64,000 nucleotides of DNA from Adiantum capillus-veneris (taxonomy: Eukaryota; Streptophyta; Polypodiopsida; Polypodiales; Pteridaceae): contig CM043963.1 in assembly GCA_014529385.2 (NCBI GenBank), forward strand, positions 93,119,912-93,183,911, read 5' to 3'. Below the pieces are notes generated by a model. That model worked only from the letters and a program-made list of their open reading frames with translations. It had not been told where the DNA came from and did not search any database. Numbering within the stretch: position 1 is the stretch's first letter; every line of letters begins with the position of its first letter. Shown here one piece after another: positions 11,902 through 21,251 of the stretch. The position numbers and the translations under genes were made by a program.

Positions 11902-12045
11902 GATGTAGTCAAACCCTAGCTCACAGCAGTTTGAAAGGAGATGTATCCGAAAATCATTGCATCGAGGCAACTATTTTGCAAACTATAGAGGCCTCAAGGT
12001 CTTGACGTAGTCAGAGTCTAGCTCGCAGTAGTTTGGCAACCTTGT
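11902..12045 (+). repeat. imperfect duplication, period about 102 bp
   Basis: gatgtagtcaaaccctagct near 11902 recurs as gacgtagtcagagtctagct near 12004. Each is followed by cRcagcagtttg or cgcagtagtttg. Confidence 0.6.
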
Positions 12046-12477
12046 ATGTTATGGTAGGGCCGCGGAACGACTAGCACAGGACAGCACGCATGCATCTATA
12101 TAGGGAGATAGACTATATATGATAGCAAGGTCTTCTCTCTCCTCTTCTCTTTCTCTCTCTCATATTTGGGATGCTCCAGCCGGCTCATATTGGCATGCAA
12201 AGTGACATGACACACTCACACACGTACAGAGGTGCCTGGTGGAAAGCTAGCAACCTGCACTTAGCGATGCATTAGAGAGAGGCCGACAAGAGTTCAAGAG
12301 TCGACGTTATGGGGAAGAGAAGGTTCCCCTCCATCTCATCGCCTCCATCCTCCTCGAAGTCCTCATGAATATACTCTAGTCTTTCAGCTGGCCGATGCTG
12401 CCCCTATGAGACCATCTTCAATGAACCTTCATTATCAGTTGCGCCTGCTGTTGTGGGATGTAATGACTCTAACAGGA

Positions 12478-12548
12478 ATCGAGCTTTAGTGGTAAGACAT
12501 TCGCCTAATGCTGGTCTCCCCATCGATCACGACTGCATCAAGCCTAGC
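12478..12548 (+). other. possible tRNA-derived relic
   Basis: The segment starting gagctttagtggtaagacat resembles a pol III A box in the D-arm region (core tttagtggtaaga). Sequence like an anticodon arm follows. The expected B box (GGTTCGANNCC) is missing or degraded near cgatcacgactgcatc. It might be a SINE head or pure coincidence. No acceptor-stem pairing could be supported. Confidence 0.2.
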
Positions 12549-12913
12549 CCAGGGGCAATCCTCATTGATCCTTTGCGTTAAAACCTAAAGCTGGTCCGCG
12601 TTCAATGTCATCAGTCCACCAATGCAGGCCTCTTCATGTGAGTTTCCATGTCAATATCCATGAGAAATCTGCAGCAGTCATGGAGAGATTGATAAGCTCA
12701 CGGACTCTTGCGCTCCACCTATCACCAAATTGTGACGCAGATTGCCTTCGGAATTGGATGATGCCGCACGGCCACCGTGGAGTCTCCACCCACTACCAAT
12801 TAATTGCAGGGCCTCCTCCATCAAGCGCCGACGGCGATCAACTCGGGTCCCTGCAACCTCGTGGCCTGCTGCAGCCAAATGTGGAGCGCCGGCCTCCTGC
12901 TCCCAATTGGGCC

Positions 12914-13006
12914 CTCTCTCTCTCACTCTTTTAAAAAAAAAACTCTCTGAAAGAGTGCACGCCGGCGCGTGCTCTTTCAGAGGGTTTTTTTTTTGAGAGA
13001 GAGAGA
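12914..13006. repeat. foldback hairpin with GA/CT-rich arms
   Basis: The left arm ends with aactctctgaaagagtgcac. After a gccggc centre, the right arm begins gtgctctttcagagggtttt. The pairing continues outward through A and T runs into ctctctctc against gagagagag. This is an almost complete 93-bp inverted repeat with a few mismatches. It may be a foldback element or a MITE that has lost its unique centre. Confidence 0.8.
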
Positions 13007-13041
13007 CATCACTAGCTCACATGCTTTAGACAGCGTCCGGA

Positions 13042-13050
13042 AAAAATCAA
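13042..13050. repeat. left target-site duplication of MITE
   Basis: aaaaatcaa, a 9-bp direct repeat identical to 13511-13519, immediately outside the terminal inverted repeat. Confidence 0.75.
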
Positions 13051-13510
13051 GGGAGAATTACCAAAATACCCCTCTAATTTGTGGAAATTCCCAAAATACC
13101 CTTATATCTATTTTGGTTGGACTGTTCAACATTTTTTAGTATTTATTCTTTTTTGACGAATTCCGTTTTCGAGTGCTTAGGATGTAATTTGTCACAAATT
13201 ACCTCACAAAAAAGGTAATTACATTTAAAAATCATTAAACAATTCATCCCGAAAGCCTACATAACCAACTCAAATTCTAGTTTTAGCATCTTGTATGATA
13301 GACTATTAGTCATCTTATGAAAAGCTACAAACTTTTTTATTTTTTGAGAAATTTACTCTCACAACTAGGGGTATTTTGGGAATTTTAGAAAATTTGTAGG
13401 GCGTTTTGGGAATTTATGGAAAAATATTAGGGGTATTTTGAGAATTTTTAGAATTTGAGGGGTATTTTGGGAATTTCCACAAATTGGAGGGGTATTGTGG
13501 TAACTTTCCC
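13051..13510. mobile_element. Mutator-like MITE, 460 bp
   Basis: The ends are inverted repeats of about 50 bp. The left end starts gggagaattaccaaaatacc (13051) and the right end is the complement of gggaaagttaccacaatacc (13510). Flanking 9-bp direct repeats (aaaaatcaa) fit the Mutator superfamily, which makes 9-bp target duplications. There is no transposase ORF, so it would move only with an enzyme supplied elsewhere. The right half carries four or five diverged 30-bp units built on ggggtattttgggaattt (13369-13510), a subterminal repeat array. Stem pairing of the whole element is possible. Confidence 0.82.
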
Positions 13511-13519
13511 AAAAATCAA
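13511..13519. repeat. right target-site duplication of MITE
   Basis: aaaaatcaa, identical to 13042-13050. Confidence 0.75.
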
Positions 13520-14271
13520 TTTCACAAACATCTACGAAAGATCCAAAGAGTAATTTTTCAAAATAACAGCAGTTTTTACAATTAAACTCTATTTTCTTGA
13601 ATTTTCAAAGAAAATTCTATCTTCTTTCCCTCCCTTCAATTGGTTGCTTTGCGTTTTCAATCGGCTCATTGCTAAGAGCCTAGTCTCACTATATGTTACT
13701 GGGATTAATAAAATTTAGTTAAATCGTGGTCTCGCACACCTAACCTGAATTTTAGCACAATGAAGAAAACATGAGGCAGATCAACTATTTTCATTTGCAT
13801 TTGTGTTTCCTTATAGGGCAACGGTTGCCGCTTGTTCTAGAATTAGGAGACATTTTTTCTTTCGCCTTATTTTTCCCTTCAGCTACGGACTAACAGGACT
13901 GCTTTTTAGAGATTGTTTTTACTAAAGTTATAAATTTCTAGCGGTACTCAACTCTAAGTTGAGGCACACTTTTGGCTTCAATGGTTGTCCATTTGTGCGC
14001 AAGCAGCTGCTAGCCATGTTATGTTTCCTTGAGAGTTGCAAGCAGTTGTGTGATTAAAATTTTGTGAGAGCATGAAAAAGTACATCACGAGTGTCGATTT
14101 GCTTGTTGTGGTCTGCGGTTCCCAGGAGTAGGGTCGCAAATGGCTGCCAACCAGTTACGTCCCAACTGGTTGCCAACCAATTACGTCCTTTAAAAAAAAA
14201 AATCTCATGGAAACTAAAAAAGTTCGCAATTGGTTATCACCGAGGCCTTTACATGAAATGGCTTAGAGAAC
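13520..14271. other. non-coding stretch
   Basis: No gene is recognised. A small tandem pair (gccaaccagttacgtcc and gccaaccaattacgtcc) lies near 14137-14187. Confidence 0.4.
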
Positions 14272-14428
<157 letters not shown>

Positions 14429-14692
14429 CATGCAAAGTATTTTGGTTGTGCTCACTCGTTGGCTTGGTTTTCATGAGCACTAAGACTTAAGTGGGAGAAT
14501 GCGCAAGGTGAAGAGAAAGAGAAGAAAGATAAGGCAAAGATTGAAGTAGATCTGGTCAGCTTTGGTCTCTCAAAGTGCAAAGACTTTTTCTTGGAGATTC
14601 TTTAGGCTCAACATTTTGTTGTAAAGACAGTTTCTATCTTCTGAAAATAGATTGCTTATTGTCATAATGATAGTTATTGTTTCTCTCTTTTT

Positions 14693-14795
<103 letters not shown>

Positions 14796-15346
14796 AAGCA
14801 TCTTCTCACTTATTAGCGCTCTTCTTAGTGGACATACATGGGAGCTCTTGGTTTGGCAAGTCTCTATTATCTACAAAACAATGCGTTGTCAATACAATGC
14901 AACAGGCTTTCCCTCATCTAGCTAGCAAGATTTTCTTACCACCTTGTCTTGAGCAGACACAAGCTCAAAAGAGACTAAATTTGCCGCAAACAAATTATGG
15001 CCTTCTTGACATCCGCTAGATTTTTCCAAACAATGATCCAAAATGAAAAGGAGCCGCATCTTCCATCTTTGTGAACTAAGTTGTTCAATTGATGTATATT
15101 TAAGTTTCCAAAAAACATATTTTTGCTAGCAATGGTGACATGTATAAGGACGAACACGTTTTTATATCCATGATTGTGGAGCAATGGTGCTCACTTTTAT
15201 TGTTTGGGTTTAGAGAAAGCTCTCTGTGTGTGTGATAATCTCTCTAAAAAAGAAGTATACATATACTTGAGAAACTCACTTAATAACTTTGCTCAGTTTT
15301 GAGCTTGCTCGGATAAGTTCGCTCGATGTTTGGTAGAACTCATGAT

Positions 15347-15514
15347 GATATATGGAAATATCTGAGGGTGCCCAGATAGAAGTGGGCGCTTGGCCCAAAA
15401 CTCGGGCGGCCGGGACCAGGTACAACCTAGACTATGGGTGGCTAGCAGCCCAGAGACATACTAGCCATACAATTATGCCCTAGACGTATGAAGCAACGAA
15501 GTGGTGTAAGTCTA
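15347..15514 (+). repeat. interspersed repeat R2, copy 2
   Basis: Second copy of R2. Here it stands alone, not attached to R1, so R2 is an independent repeat unit. Confidence 0.8.
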
Positions 15515-15848
15515 ACAGTGGGATGGGCTACTCATATTGCAAGTAATCATCAAGCATCCAAATCTGATGGAACATATATCACGATCCATGTCCCTTTCTG
15601 ATTTTTTGGACAGAGACCATTGTAGCAAAGACCTATACAAACAAAATATTCAAAAGAAGAAAAGTCAAAAACTTCCAAGAAGTGGGTCAAAAGAGGGAAA
15701 AAGTACTCTAAAAACTACCAACAAACAGACTTAGGGTTTGATTTTTGGGTGACCCAAAGTGATCCAAATCACATAAAAACCACATAGTAAGGATCAGGGG
15801 ATTGCGAGGGACTTGTGTGCCAAATTTCAGTGCATTATAGCACAAGGA

Positions 15849-15874
15849 TACATGGATCGCAATCCATGTCCCCC
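15849..15874. repeat. GGATCGCGATCC-type palindrome (15.8 kb)
   Basis: tacatggatcgcaatccatg followed by tcccc. One base breaks the 16-bp palindrome. A half copy (acgatccatgtccc) lies at 15581-15594. Confidence 0.8.
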
Positions 15875-16454
15875 TGTCACAGAGTGAGCCAAAAGTTATA
15901 CCAAAGCTAGCTCTAGTCCCTAGAAGCATAGTGGTTTTTTCAAAATTCAAATTGGATTTGAATTGTACAAATTGCACGTAAGTTAAAACTTTTTGTCAAA
16001 AGTGCGATAAAACTTTGCTTGGTTCAGATTTTTGACGAACATAGCGGCTCTAGAATTATAGCCACCAAGTGAATTTTGTACATGTTGTGGAAATCAGAGT
16101 TTGCAACTTTAGTTTCCTTCCATTGGAAGACTGGATGCAACATAAAAGATAACAGGTCAGGGTTTTGCAAGCATAATTTTCTTGATGTATTTACAATCAA
16201 GCAACTTATCTCAGAATAGAAATCTTGTTGTCAGAGACTAGTCAAGTCACATCTCGACAGAAGGGAGTTTCAAGGGGGTGTCAAGCCAGGAACTCTGCCA
16301 AAACCTTAGAGCCAATCTTAGCGGGAAATCTTTCTAACACCTCATTAGAGAGGTTTTATACCTATATGGCTGAGGGATTTAAGAGTATAAGTTTCAAGGA
16401 GGAAATTAAAATGGGAACAGGACCATCATAAACATCACCAAACATGAAACTTTT

Positions 16455-17194
16455 CATCTGCAATACCAATTTGAAAATGAACAGGGTACTCAAATCTACA
16501 AAGATGGTATGCGTGAAAATGGAAGAGAGACCTAATGAGCTCAAGCTCACAGTGCTCGTATATTATAGTGGCAATTGAAACATATATTTAGTTGTGCACA
16601 ATCCCTTTATTGTGGACAAGTGGGGATTCATAGTCACTAAAGATAAGGTTGACGTCAAGCCTGAGGAAAAGCCATTGAAGCTTGACATTCCTAGTGCAAA
16701 GCTTAGGCGAGTGAACGTGGCTACTCGCATCAACACCAAAAACACTCATGTGGGTTTGTACAAGTACGATAATGGAGAGCTAATTCTCTATTCCAGATGT
16801 GATGAACCTAATGTGAGAGCTAACGGAGCAGAAATGCTAATAGTTTAGGTACAAAGTGGAGAGAGATACTCAGGTGATCATGCTGGATAAGTATGGTCAA
16901 AGGTACTTTACGGTAGATCGCAAAGTGATTGAGAGATATATATACTTTGGAGGGCTTCCCCACCACTACTATGTCACCCCAAGCATTGATAGACTAACAA
17001 TCTCTGAGATGAGGCAAGAAACCACAAGAGCGAGTCTTGTGAGAGCAAGAGTGGAAGACTCTTTTAGTCGACCACAAGTTTCAAAACCTAGACCAATGGG
17101 ATCTTTGTGTCATGGATGCTTGAGTCAGTTGCTGCCTGCATCATCACCTATGTCATCGCCTACATCATCGCTAGAAGGCTCTAGAAGAATCTAG
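16455..17194 (+). pseudogene. unrecognised ORF chain, protein-like
   Basis: From 16455 one frame reads through to 16845 with a single stop near 16579. It includes VVHNPFIVDKWGFIVTKDKV and GLYKYDNGELILYSRCDEP. A second frame, 16856-17194, continues with VIMLDKYGQRYFTVDRKVIE. The composition is that of a folded globular protein rather than chance sequence. I do not recognise the family. It ends where element B's LTR begins, so B may have inserted into its 3' end. It could be an old transposon protein or host exon relic. Confidence 0.35.
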
Positions 17195-17203
17195 AAGGAT
17201 CTA

Positions 17204-17436
17204 GAAGATTCTAGAAGTTCTAAAAGTATCAAGGAGATTCTAGAAGTTTCTAGAAGCATGGAGAAGATTCTGGAAGAATCTAGAAGTTTTTGGAAAACTC
17301 TAGAAAGTTGAAGTTTCTAGAAGCTTGGAGAAGATTTCCGAAAGATCTAGAAGTTTCTGGAAAACTCTAGAAAGTTGAAGAAGGATCCAAAAGCTTCTAG
17401 AAGAACTAGAAGGATCAAGAAGGTTCTAGAAGATTC
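17204..17436 (+). promoter_or_regulatory. heat-shock-element array in 5' LTR
   Basis: A heat-shock element is alternating GAA and TTC units spaced by 2 bases, the binding pattern of heat-shock factor trimers. Perfect runs are GAAgaTTCtaGAA at 17204-17216 (3 units), TTCtaGAAgtTTCtaGAA at 17238-17255 (4 units), GAAgtTTCtaGAA at 17310-17322 and GAAggTTCtaGAAgaTTC at 17419-17436 (4 units). Imperfect units extend several of these, for example 17263-17285 (5 units with one mismatch). The array ends about 60 bp upstream of the TATA box, a suitable promoter position. Binding and heat response are inferred. Confidence 0.75.
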
Positions 17437-17498
17437 GAACCTCCTCAAGAAGAACCTAGAAAGTCCTAACCTCCTCAAGTAACCTCCTCAAGCACTAG

Positions 17499-17506
17499 TA
17501 TAAATA
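17499..17506 (+). promoter_or_regulatory. TATA box of 5' LTR
   Basis: tataaata, followed by gggg. The same box stands in the 3' LTR at 20578-20585. The predicted start at 17532 is 33 bp from its first base. Confidence 0.75.
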
Positions 17507-17531
17507 GGGGTCTTGGGCCACAAGCCCCTTA

Positions 17532-17541
17532 GTCTTGCCAA
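17532..17541 (+). promoter_or_regulatory. predicted transcript 5' end, self-primer segment
   Basis: gtcttgccaa, located where a TATA-driven start is expected. It can pair with 17785-17794 (ttggtaagac) over 10 positions including one G-U pair. In Tf1 and sushi-type elements the first bases of the RNA pair with the primer-binding site and prime reverse transcription in place of a tRNA. The 3' LTR version (gtattgccaa) has one extra mismatch. Confidence 0.5.
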
Positions 17542-17784
17542 CACTAGTTGTGAGTCTCCTATGAGGAAAGCCCTCTTCTAGTTCTTGTCTTATGTTCAAG
17601 TCTTGTCCTTGCAATCAAGCCTTGTATTGTACTCAAGTCATGTAATCAAAGTCTTGTATCTAGCTCTCTTAGTAAAGTATTAAGTCTTGTAATCAAGATT
17701 AAGCTTATCATCAAGTCCCAAGTTCTTGTACATTGTGAGCGCCTCCACTTGCTCTCTTCTAGCTCTATACGCGCTCATAACAGT

Positions 17785-17794
17785 TTGGTAAGAC
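17785..17794 (+). other. predicted primer-binding site for self-priming
   Basis: ttggtaagac starts 2 bases after the LTR end. It does not match the common initiator-tRNA-Met site (TGGTATCAGAGC), which does occur in element E of this window. Complementarity to the predicted RNA 5' end suggests self-priming. Confidence 0.5.
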
Positions 17795-17822
17795 CACCAT
17801 TTCTTAATCTTCTCAAGCCATC

Positions 17823-18830
17823 ATGGAGCCGACGATGGAAGGTGTCATCAACCCATTGCAAAGCATCCAAGCTCAGCTACAAGAACTTCCCGAGAGTAAC
17901 ACTCAACTTCAAGCAGGGCAACCCCTAATCTTGGGACCTGCGTTGCAAGATCTTCAATGTCAAATTCAAGAGCTTCAAGAGACAAGCACACATCAAGCAC
18001 AAGCTGCAAGATCTAGCTATTCTCAACAACATAAGAAGGAGCCGAAGGTCAGCATGCCTGAAAATTTTGATGGGACTAGATCAAAATTTAGAGGTTGTCT
18101 CCAACAAGTGCGTCTCTTCATTTGAATGCAACGAGAGTGCTATGATGATGCCTCTCAAGTAGGCCTTATTGGGACCCTCCTCTCAGGTACGGTTCTCTCC
18201 TGGTTTGCTCCCTTACTTGAAAAAGAATCTCCTCTTCTTCATGACTGTGAAGCTTTTGTGTGGGAGTTCTCTGCAACCTTTGGGGATATTGATAGAGCAA
18301 GGGTTGCTGAAACCAAACTTAGAAATATCCGCCAAGGATCAAGACCTGCATCCATCTATGCATCCGAATTTCAACAACTCACTTGTGATCTGACTTGGCA
18401 TGAGGAATATTTCATTAGCCAATTTCGATGGGGATTAAAGGATGACATAAAAGATCTTTTATTGACTATGCCAAAGGTTCACACACTCAGCAAGTTCATC
18501 TCTCAAGCAATAGAATGTGATAATCGACTATTTGAGAGGAGACAAGACAGGCGTCTTGGGGCACCATTGCAACCCCAAACAGAAGTGACACATAATGGCT
18601 GCACACCTCAACAGGGCTATAAATCAAGCATTGAGCCCATGCAAATTGATTCAGCACGGTTTCAACCTCTCTCAGCCCAGGAGAAGGTAAGGCGACAAAT
18701 TAATGGCTTATGTATGTATTGTGGAGAGCAGGGACACATAGTTCAACAGTGTCCAAGGAAGAGAAGGATGAAGGTTCATGGTGCAATGGCCTCAACGTGT
18801 TTGGAAAACATGGACGTCCAACCCCAATAG
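17823..18830 (+). pseudogene. gag: element B gag (capsid and nucleocapsid), one in-frame stop
   Basis: The start ATG is the first after the primer site. Residues 1-70 are Gln-rich (SIQAQLQELPESNTQ) and probably coiled. The capsid block follows: KVSMPENFDGTRSKF, then VGLIGTLLSGTVLSWFAPLL, RQGSRPASIYASEFQQL and FRWGLKDDIKDLLL. The nucleocapsid has one CCHC knuckle, CMYCGEQGHIVQQC. The whole order and the QEKVRRQINGLCMYCG context are typical of sushi-type Gag. A single TGA at 18123-18125 splits the frame; the rest is open, about 335 codons in total. Gag would form the virus-like particle. The stop makes this copy defective unless read through. Confidence 0.85.
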
Positions 18831-18839
18831 AGACCGACC

Positions 18840-19160
18840 GGTTGGACAAAAGACAAGCAAAAATGGGTCTCTTTCTTCCTGCTGATTCCACTTCAAGTTT
18901 TATGCTACCAGTCAAGATCCATATGCCGGGTAGGCACATGGATTGTGAAGCATTACTAGATTCAGGCACAACGGCGTGCTTCATGGACAAAGAATTTGCA
19001 AAAGAACAAGGCATACCACTTGTGGAGAAGTCCAATCCAGCAACTGTAGAAGTCATTGATGGTCGTCCCCTCGCTTCACGGGATGTCAAGTATGAAACTC
19101 GCCCCACAGAAGTAACATTGCAGGAGCACGTTGTTCAATATTATACAAAGCCCAAGCAGT
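18840..19160 (+). pseudogene. element B protease
   Basis: A retropepsin-type aspartic protease. LPVKIHMPGRHMDCEALLDS leads into the catalytic D-S/T-G motif, here DSGTTACFMDKEFAKEQG. VEVIDGRPLAS is the flap-side block typical of sushi-type elements. It lies in the -1 frame relative to gag, and the second half of RT uses that same frame, which suggests a gag-pol frameshift arrangement in the ancestor. Its function would be cleavage of the polyprotein. The frame is lost after about 19189. Confidence 0.8.
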
Positions 19161-19164
19161 CCAA

Positions 19165-20297
19165 TTGTTATTGGGCTACCGTGGCTTGAATTACAAAATC
19201 TTGACATCGATTGGAGGGCTCAAAGAATTGAACCACAAGAAGAAGGGAAGGCATAATAGGACTATATATCTTGGAGCCAAGGTCTTCATGCGTGTAGCCA
19301 AAAAGTATCCAACTTTCTTGATATTTGCAACATCAACCGACACGTCGACAACAAAAATCATGGAGCTATTGCCATGTCAATATCAATATTACAATGATGT
19401 TTTTGAGAAGAAGAATGCAGACCTCTTACCGGAGCATCGACCCTATGATTGTGCTATAGAGCTTCAGGAGGAAACCCAACCCCCTTTTGGCCCAATATAC
19501 AAGCTATCTCAAGATGAATTGGTAGAATTACGGAAAAATATTGATGAGAATCTTGCTAAGGGGTTCATACAGAATTCAAAGTCCCTAGCAGGAGCTCCAA
19601 TACTCTTTGTAAAAAAGAAGGACGGAACTCTCCGGATGTGCATGGATTATAGGGGCCTAAACAAGATCACCGTCAAGAATCGCTATCCCCTTCCCTTGAT
19701 CCTAGAGCTTCTTGAGCGCTTGGCAAGGCAAGGATATTCACAAAAATATATCTTCGTGGTGTTTACAACCTAGTCAGAATCAAAGAAGGTGATGAATGGA
19801 AGACAACCTTTCGGACAAGGTATGGCCACTTTGAATATACCGTCATGCCATTTGGTCTTACAAATGCCCCAGTTGTTTTCAACATTTAATGAACGATATA
19901 TTTTGGGAGTATTTGGATTATTTTGTGGTAATATATTTGGATGATATGTTGATATTTTCCAAGGATCAAGAAGAGCATGAGCACCATGTACGATTAGTGC
20001 TTGAAAAGCTTCGTGCATCAGGGTTATATGCAAAGTTGGAGAAGTGCTCTTTTCATCAATCTAAGGTGGAATTTCTTGGTTATGTAATTTCTGAAAAGAG
20101 AATCTCCATGGATCCAAAGAAGGTTCAAGCCATCCTTGATTGAGAGACACCCACCTCGGTAAGAGATGTTCAATGTCTCCTCGGATTTGCAAAATTTTAT
20201 CGTATCTTTATACATGGATACTCCAAGGTGGTTACAACACTCACAAGGTTGATAGGCCATAATAAGTTTTTCTGGGACTCAGAGGCCATGAAATCAT
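19165..20297 (+). pseudogene. element B reverse transcriptase, two frameshifts, truncated
   Basis: The palm and fingers are clear: [66 protein letters not shown], then YLDDMLIFSKDQEEHEHHV with the YxDD catalytic pair. VEFLGYVISEKRISMDPKKV leads to the thumb. The first catalytic Asp context (usually KxDLR) reads KIYLR, so that Asp appears lost. The frame changes near 19735 and a stop follows ILD at 20142. The coding sequence runs straight into the 3' LTR near 20298 at MKSFQK, with no RNase H or integrase. Confidence 0.85.
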
Positions 20298-20530
20298 TTC
20301 AGAAGTTTCTAGAAGCATGGAGAAGATTTTGGAAGAATCTAGAAGTTTATGGAAAGCTCTAGAAAGTTGAAGAAGGATCTAGAAGGTTCTAGAAGGATCA
20401 AGAAGTTTCTAGAAGCTTGGAGAAGATTTCGGAAAGATCTAGAAGTTTTTGGAAAACTCTAGAAAGTTGAAGAAGGATCCAAAAGCTTCTAGAAGAACTA
20501 GAAGGATCAAGAAGGTTCTAGAAGATTCTA
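20298..20530 (+). promoter_or_regulatory. heat-shock-element array in 3' LTR
   Basis: Perfect units include GAAgtTTCtaGAA at 20302-20314 and again at 20402-20414, where GCTTGGAGAAGATTT extends it imperfectly. GAAggTTCtaGAAgaTTC lies near 20511-20528. The array sits upstream of the TATA box at 20578 and could drive outward transcription into 20.9 kb and beyond. Confidence 0.7.
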
Positions 20531-20577
20531 ACCTCCTCAAGAAGAACCTAGAAAGTCCTAACCTCCTCAAGCACTAG

Positions 20578-20585
20578 TATAAATA
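20578..20585 (+). promoter_or_regulatory. TATA box of 3' LTR
   Basis: tataaata, same context as in the 5' LTR (gcactag before, gggg after). Confidence 0.7.
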
Positions 20586-21023
20586 GGGGTCTTGGGCCAC
20601 AAGCCCCTCAGTATTGCCAACACCAGTTGTGAGGCACCTATGAGGAAATCCCTCTTCTAGTTCTTGTCTTATGTTCAAGTCTTGTCCTTGCAATCAAGCC
20701 TTGTCTTGTACTCAAGTCATGTAATCAAAGTCTTGTATCTAGCTCTCTTAATAAATTATTGAGTCTTGTAATCAAGATTAAGCTTATCATCAAGTCCCAA
20801 TTTCGTGTACATTGTGAGCGCCTCCACTTGATCTCTTCTAGCTCTATACGTGCTCATAACCGTACTTTGAGTTCAAGGGTTCCAATGACCATGCAAGGGG
20901 TAATGAGGCTTTAGGCACAATTTACACTACGATGGTTCCTGACACTAGAACCGAGTGTAGAGACACAAGATTTGAAGAGAGAGAGTAATTGATCAGACTC
21001 CCTCTAGAGCACCTATCGGTGGG

Positions 21024-21251
21024 TATGAGGCAAGAGATGTTGTAATAGGAGAGCCTAGAATGATGATAGTGGTAAAAAAATGCAAAGAATGTGACCTTGT
21101 CAAGTGGAAAATCATAGAGGAAGCCACGATAACTTCATATGAGGCAAGAGATGTTGTAATAGGAGAGCCTAGAATGATGACAGTGGTAGCAAAATGCAAA
21201 GAATGTGACCTTCTCAAGTGAAAAAGCATAGAGGAAGCCACGATACCTTCA
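21024..21251 (+). repeat. 114-bp tandem duplication (38 codons)
   Basis: Units 21024-21137 and 21138-21251 differ at only a few positions. Each encodes YEARDVVIGEPRMM and then KCKECDL, so the repeat preserves frame in the gag relic. Confidence 0.95.

Larger units (their letters stand above)
9034..12470. other. non-coding stretch, 9.0-12.5 kb
   Basis: Apart from two microsatellites, an unrecognised short ORF and a 102-bp period repeat, nothing can be supported here. The sequence 11.2-12.6 kb is more GC-rich than its surroundings but shows no convincing ORF, splice pattern or promoter. Confidence 0.4.
17171..17782 (+). repeat. 5' LTR of element B
   Basis: Matches 20305-20860. U3 holds the TTCTAGAAG array and the TATA box. 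R/U5 runs from about 17532 to ctcataaca at 17782. The left border is uncertain: the first 75 bp (17171-17245) have the same TTCTAGAAG texture but no counterpart in the right copy. Confidence 0.85.
17171..20860 (+). mobile_element. sushi/Tf1-like Ty3 chromovirus B, internally deleted
   Basis: The layout is LTR, gag, protease, reverse transcriptase and then directly a second LTR, about 3.7 kb in all. RNase H, integrase and any chromodomain are absent. Gag, protease and RT resemble the Tf1/sushi branch of Ty3/gypsy more than the usual seed-plant lineages. The two LTR copies align from 17246 and 20305 onward to cataac. The left LTR has a 30-bp gap near 17312 and both have substitutions, so the insertion is not recent. 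The LTR promoter region is packed with heat-shock-type motifs. No target duplication was found. Confidence 0.85.
20298..20860 (+). repeat. 3' LTR of element B
   Basis: Collinear with 17246-17781. It begins inside the heat-shock array rather than at a TG end, directly fused to RT sequence, so its 5' part is missing. It ends ctcataac. Confidence 0.85.

Noticed and set aside
16455-17194. Endogenous pararetrovirus interpretation of the unknown ORF
   Set aside because: No coat-protein knuckle, aspartic protease, RT or movement-protein motif is visible in it.
17171-17440. TTCTAGAAG repeats as a CRISPR-like or plain minisatellite array
   Set aside because: Units are not constant-length repeats with unique spacers. 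The 5-bp phasing of GAA/TTC and the position before a TATA box in both LTRs fit heat-shock elements better.
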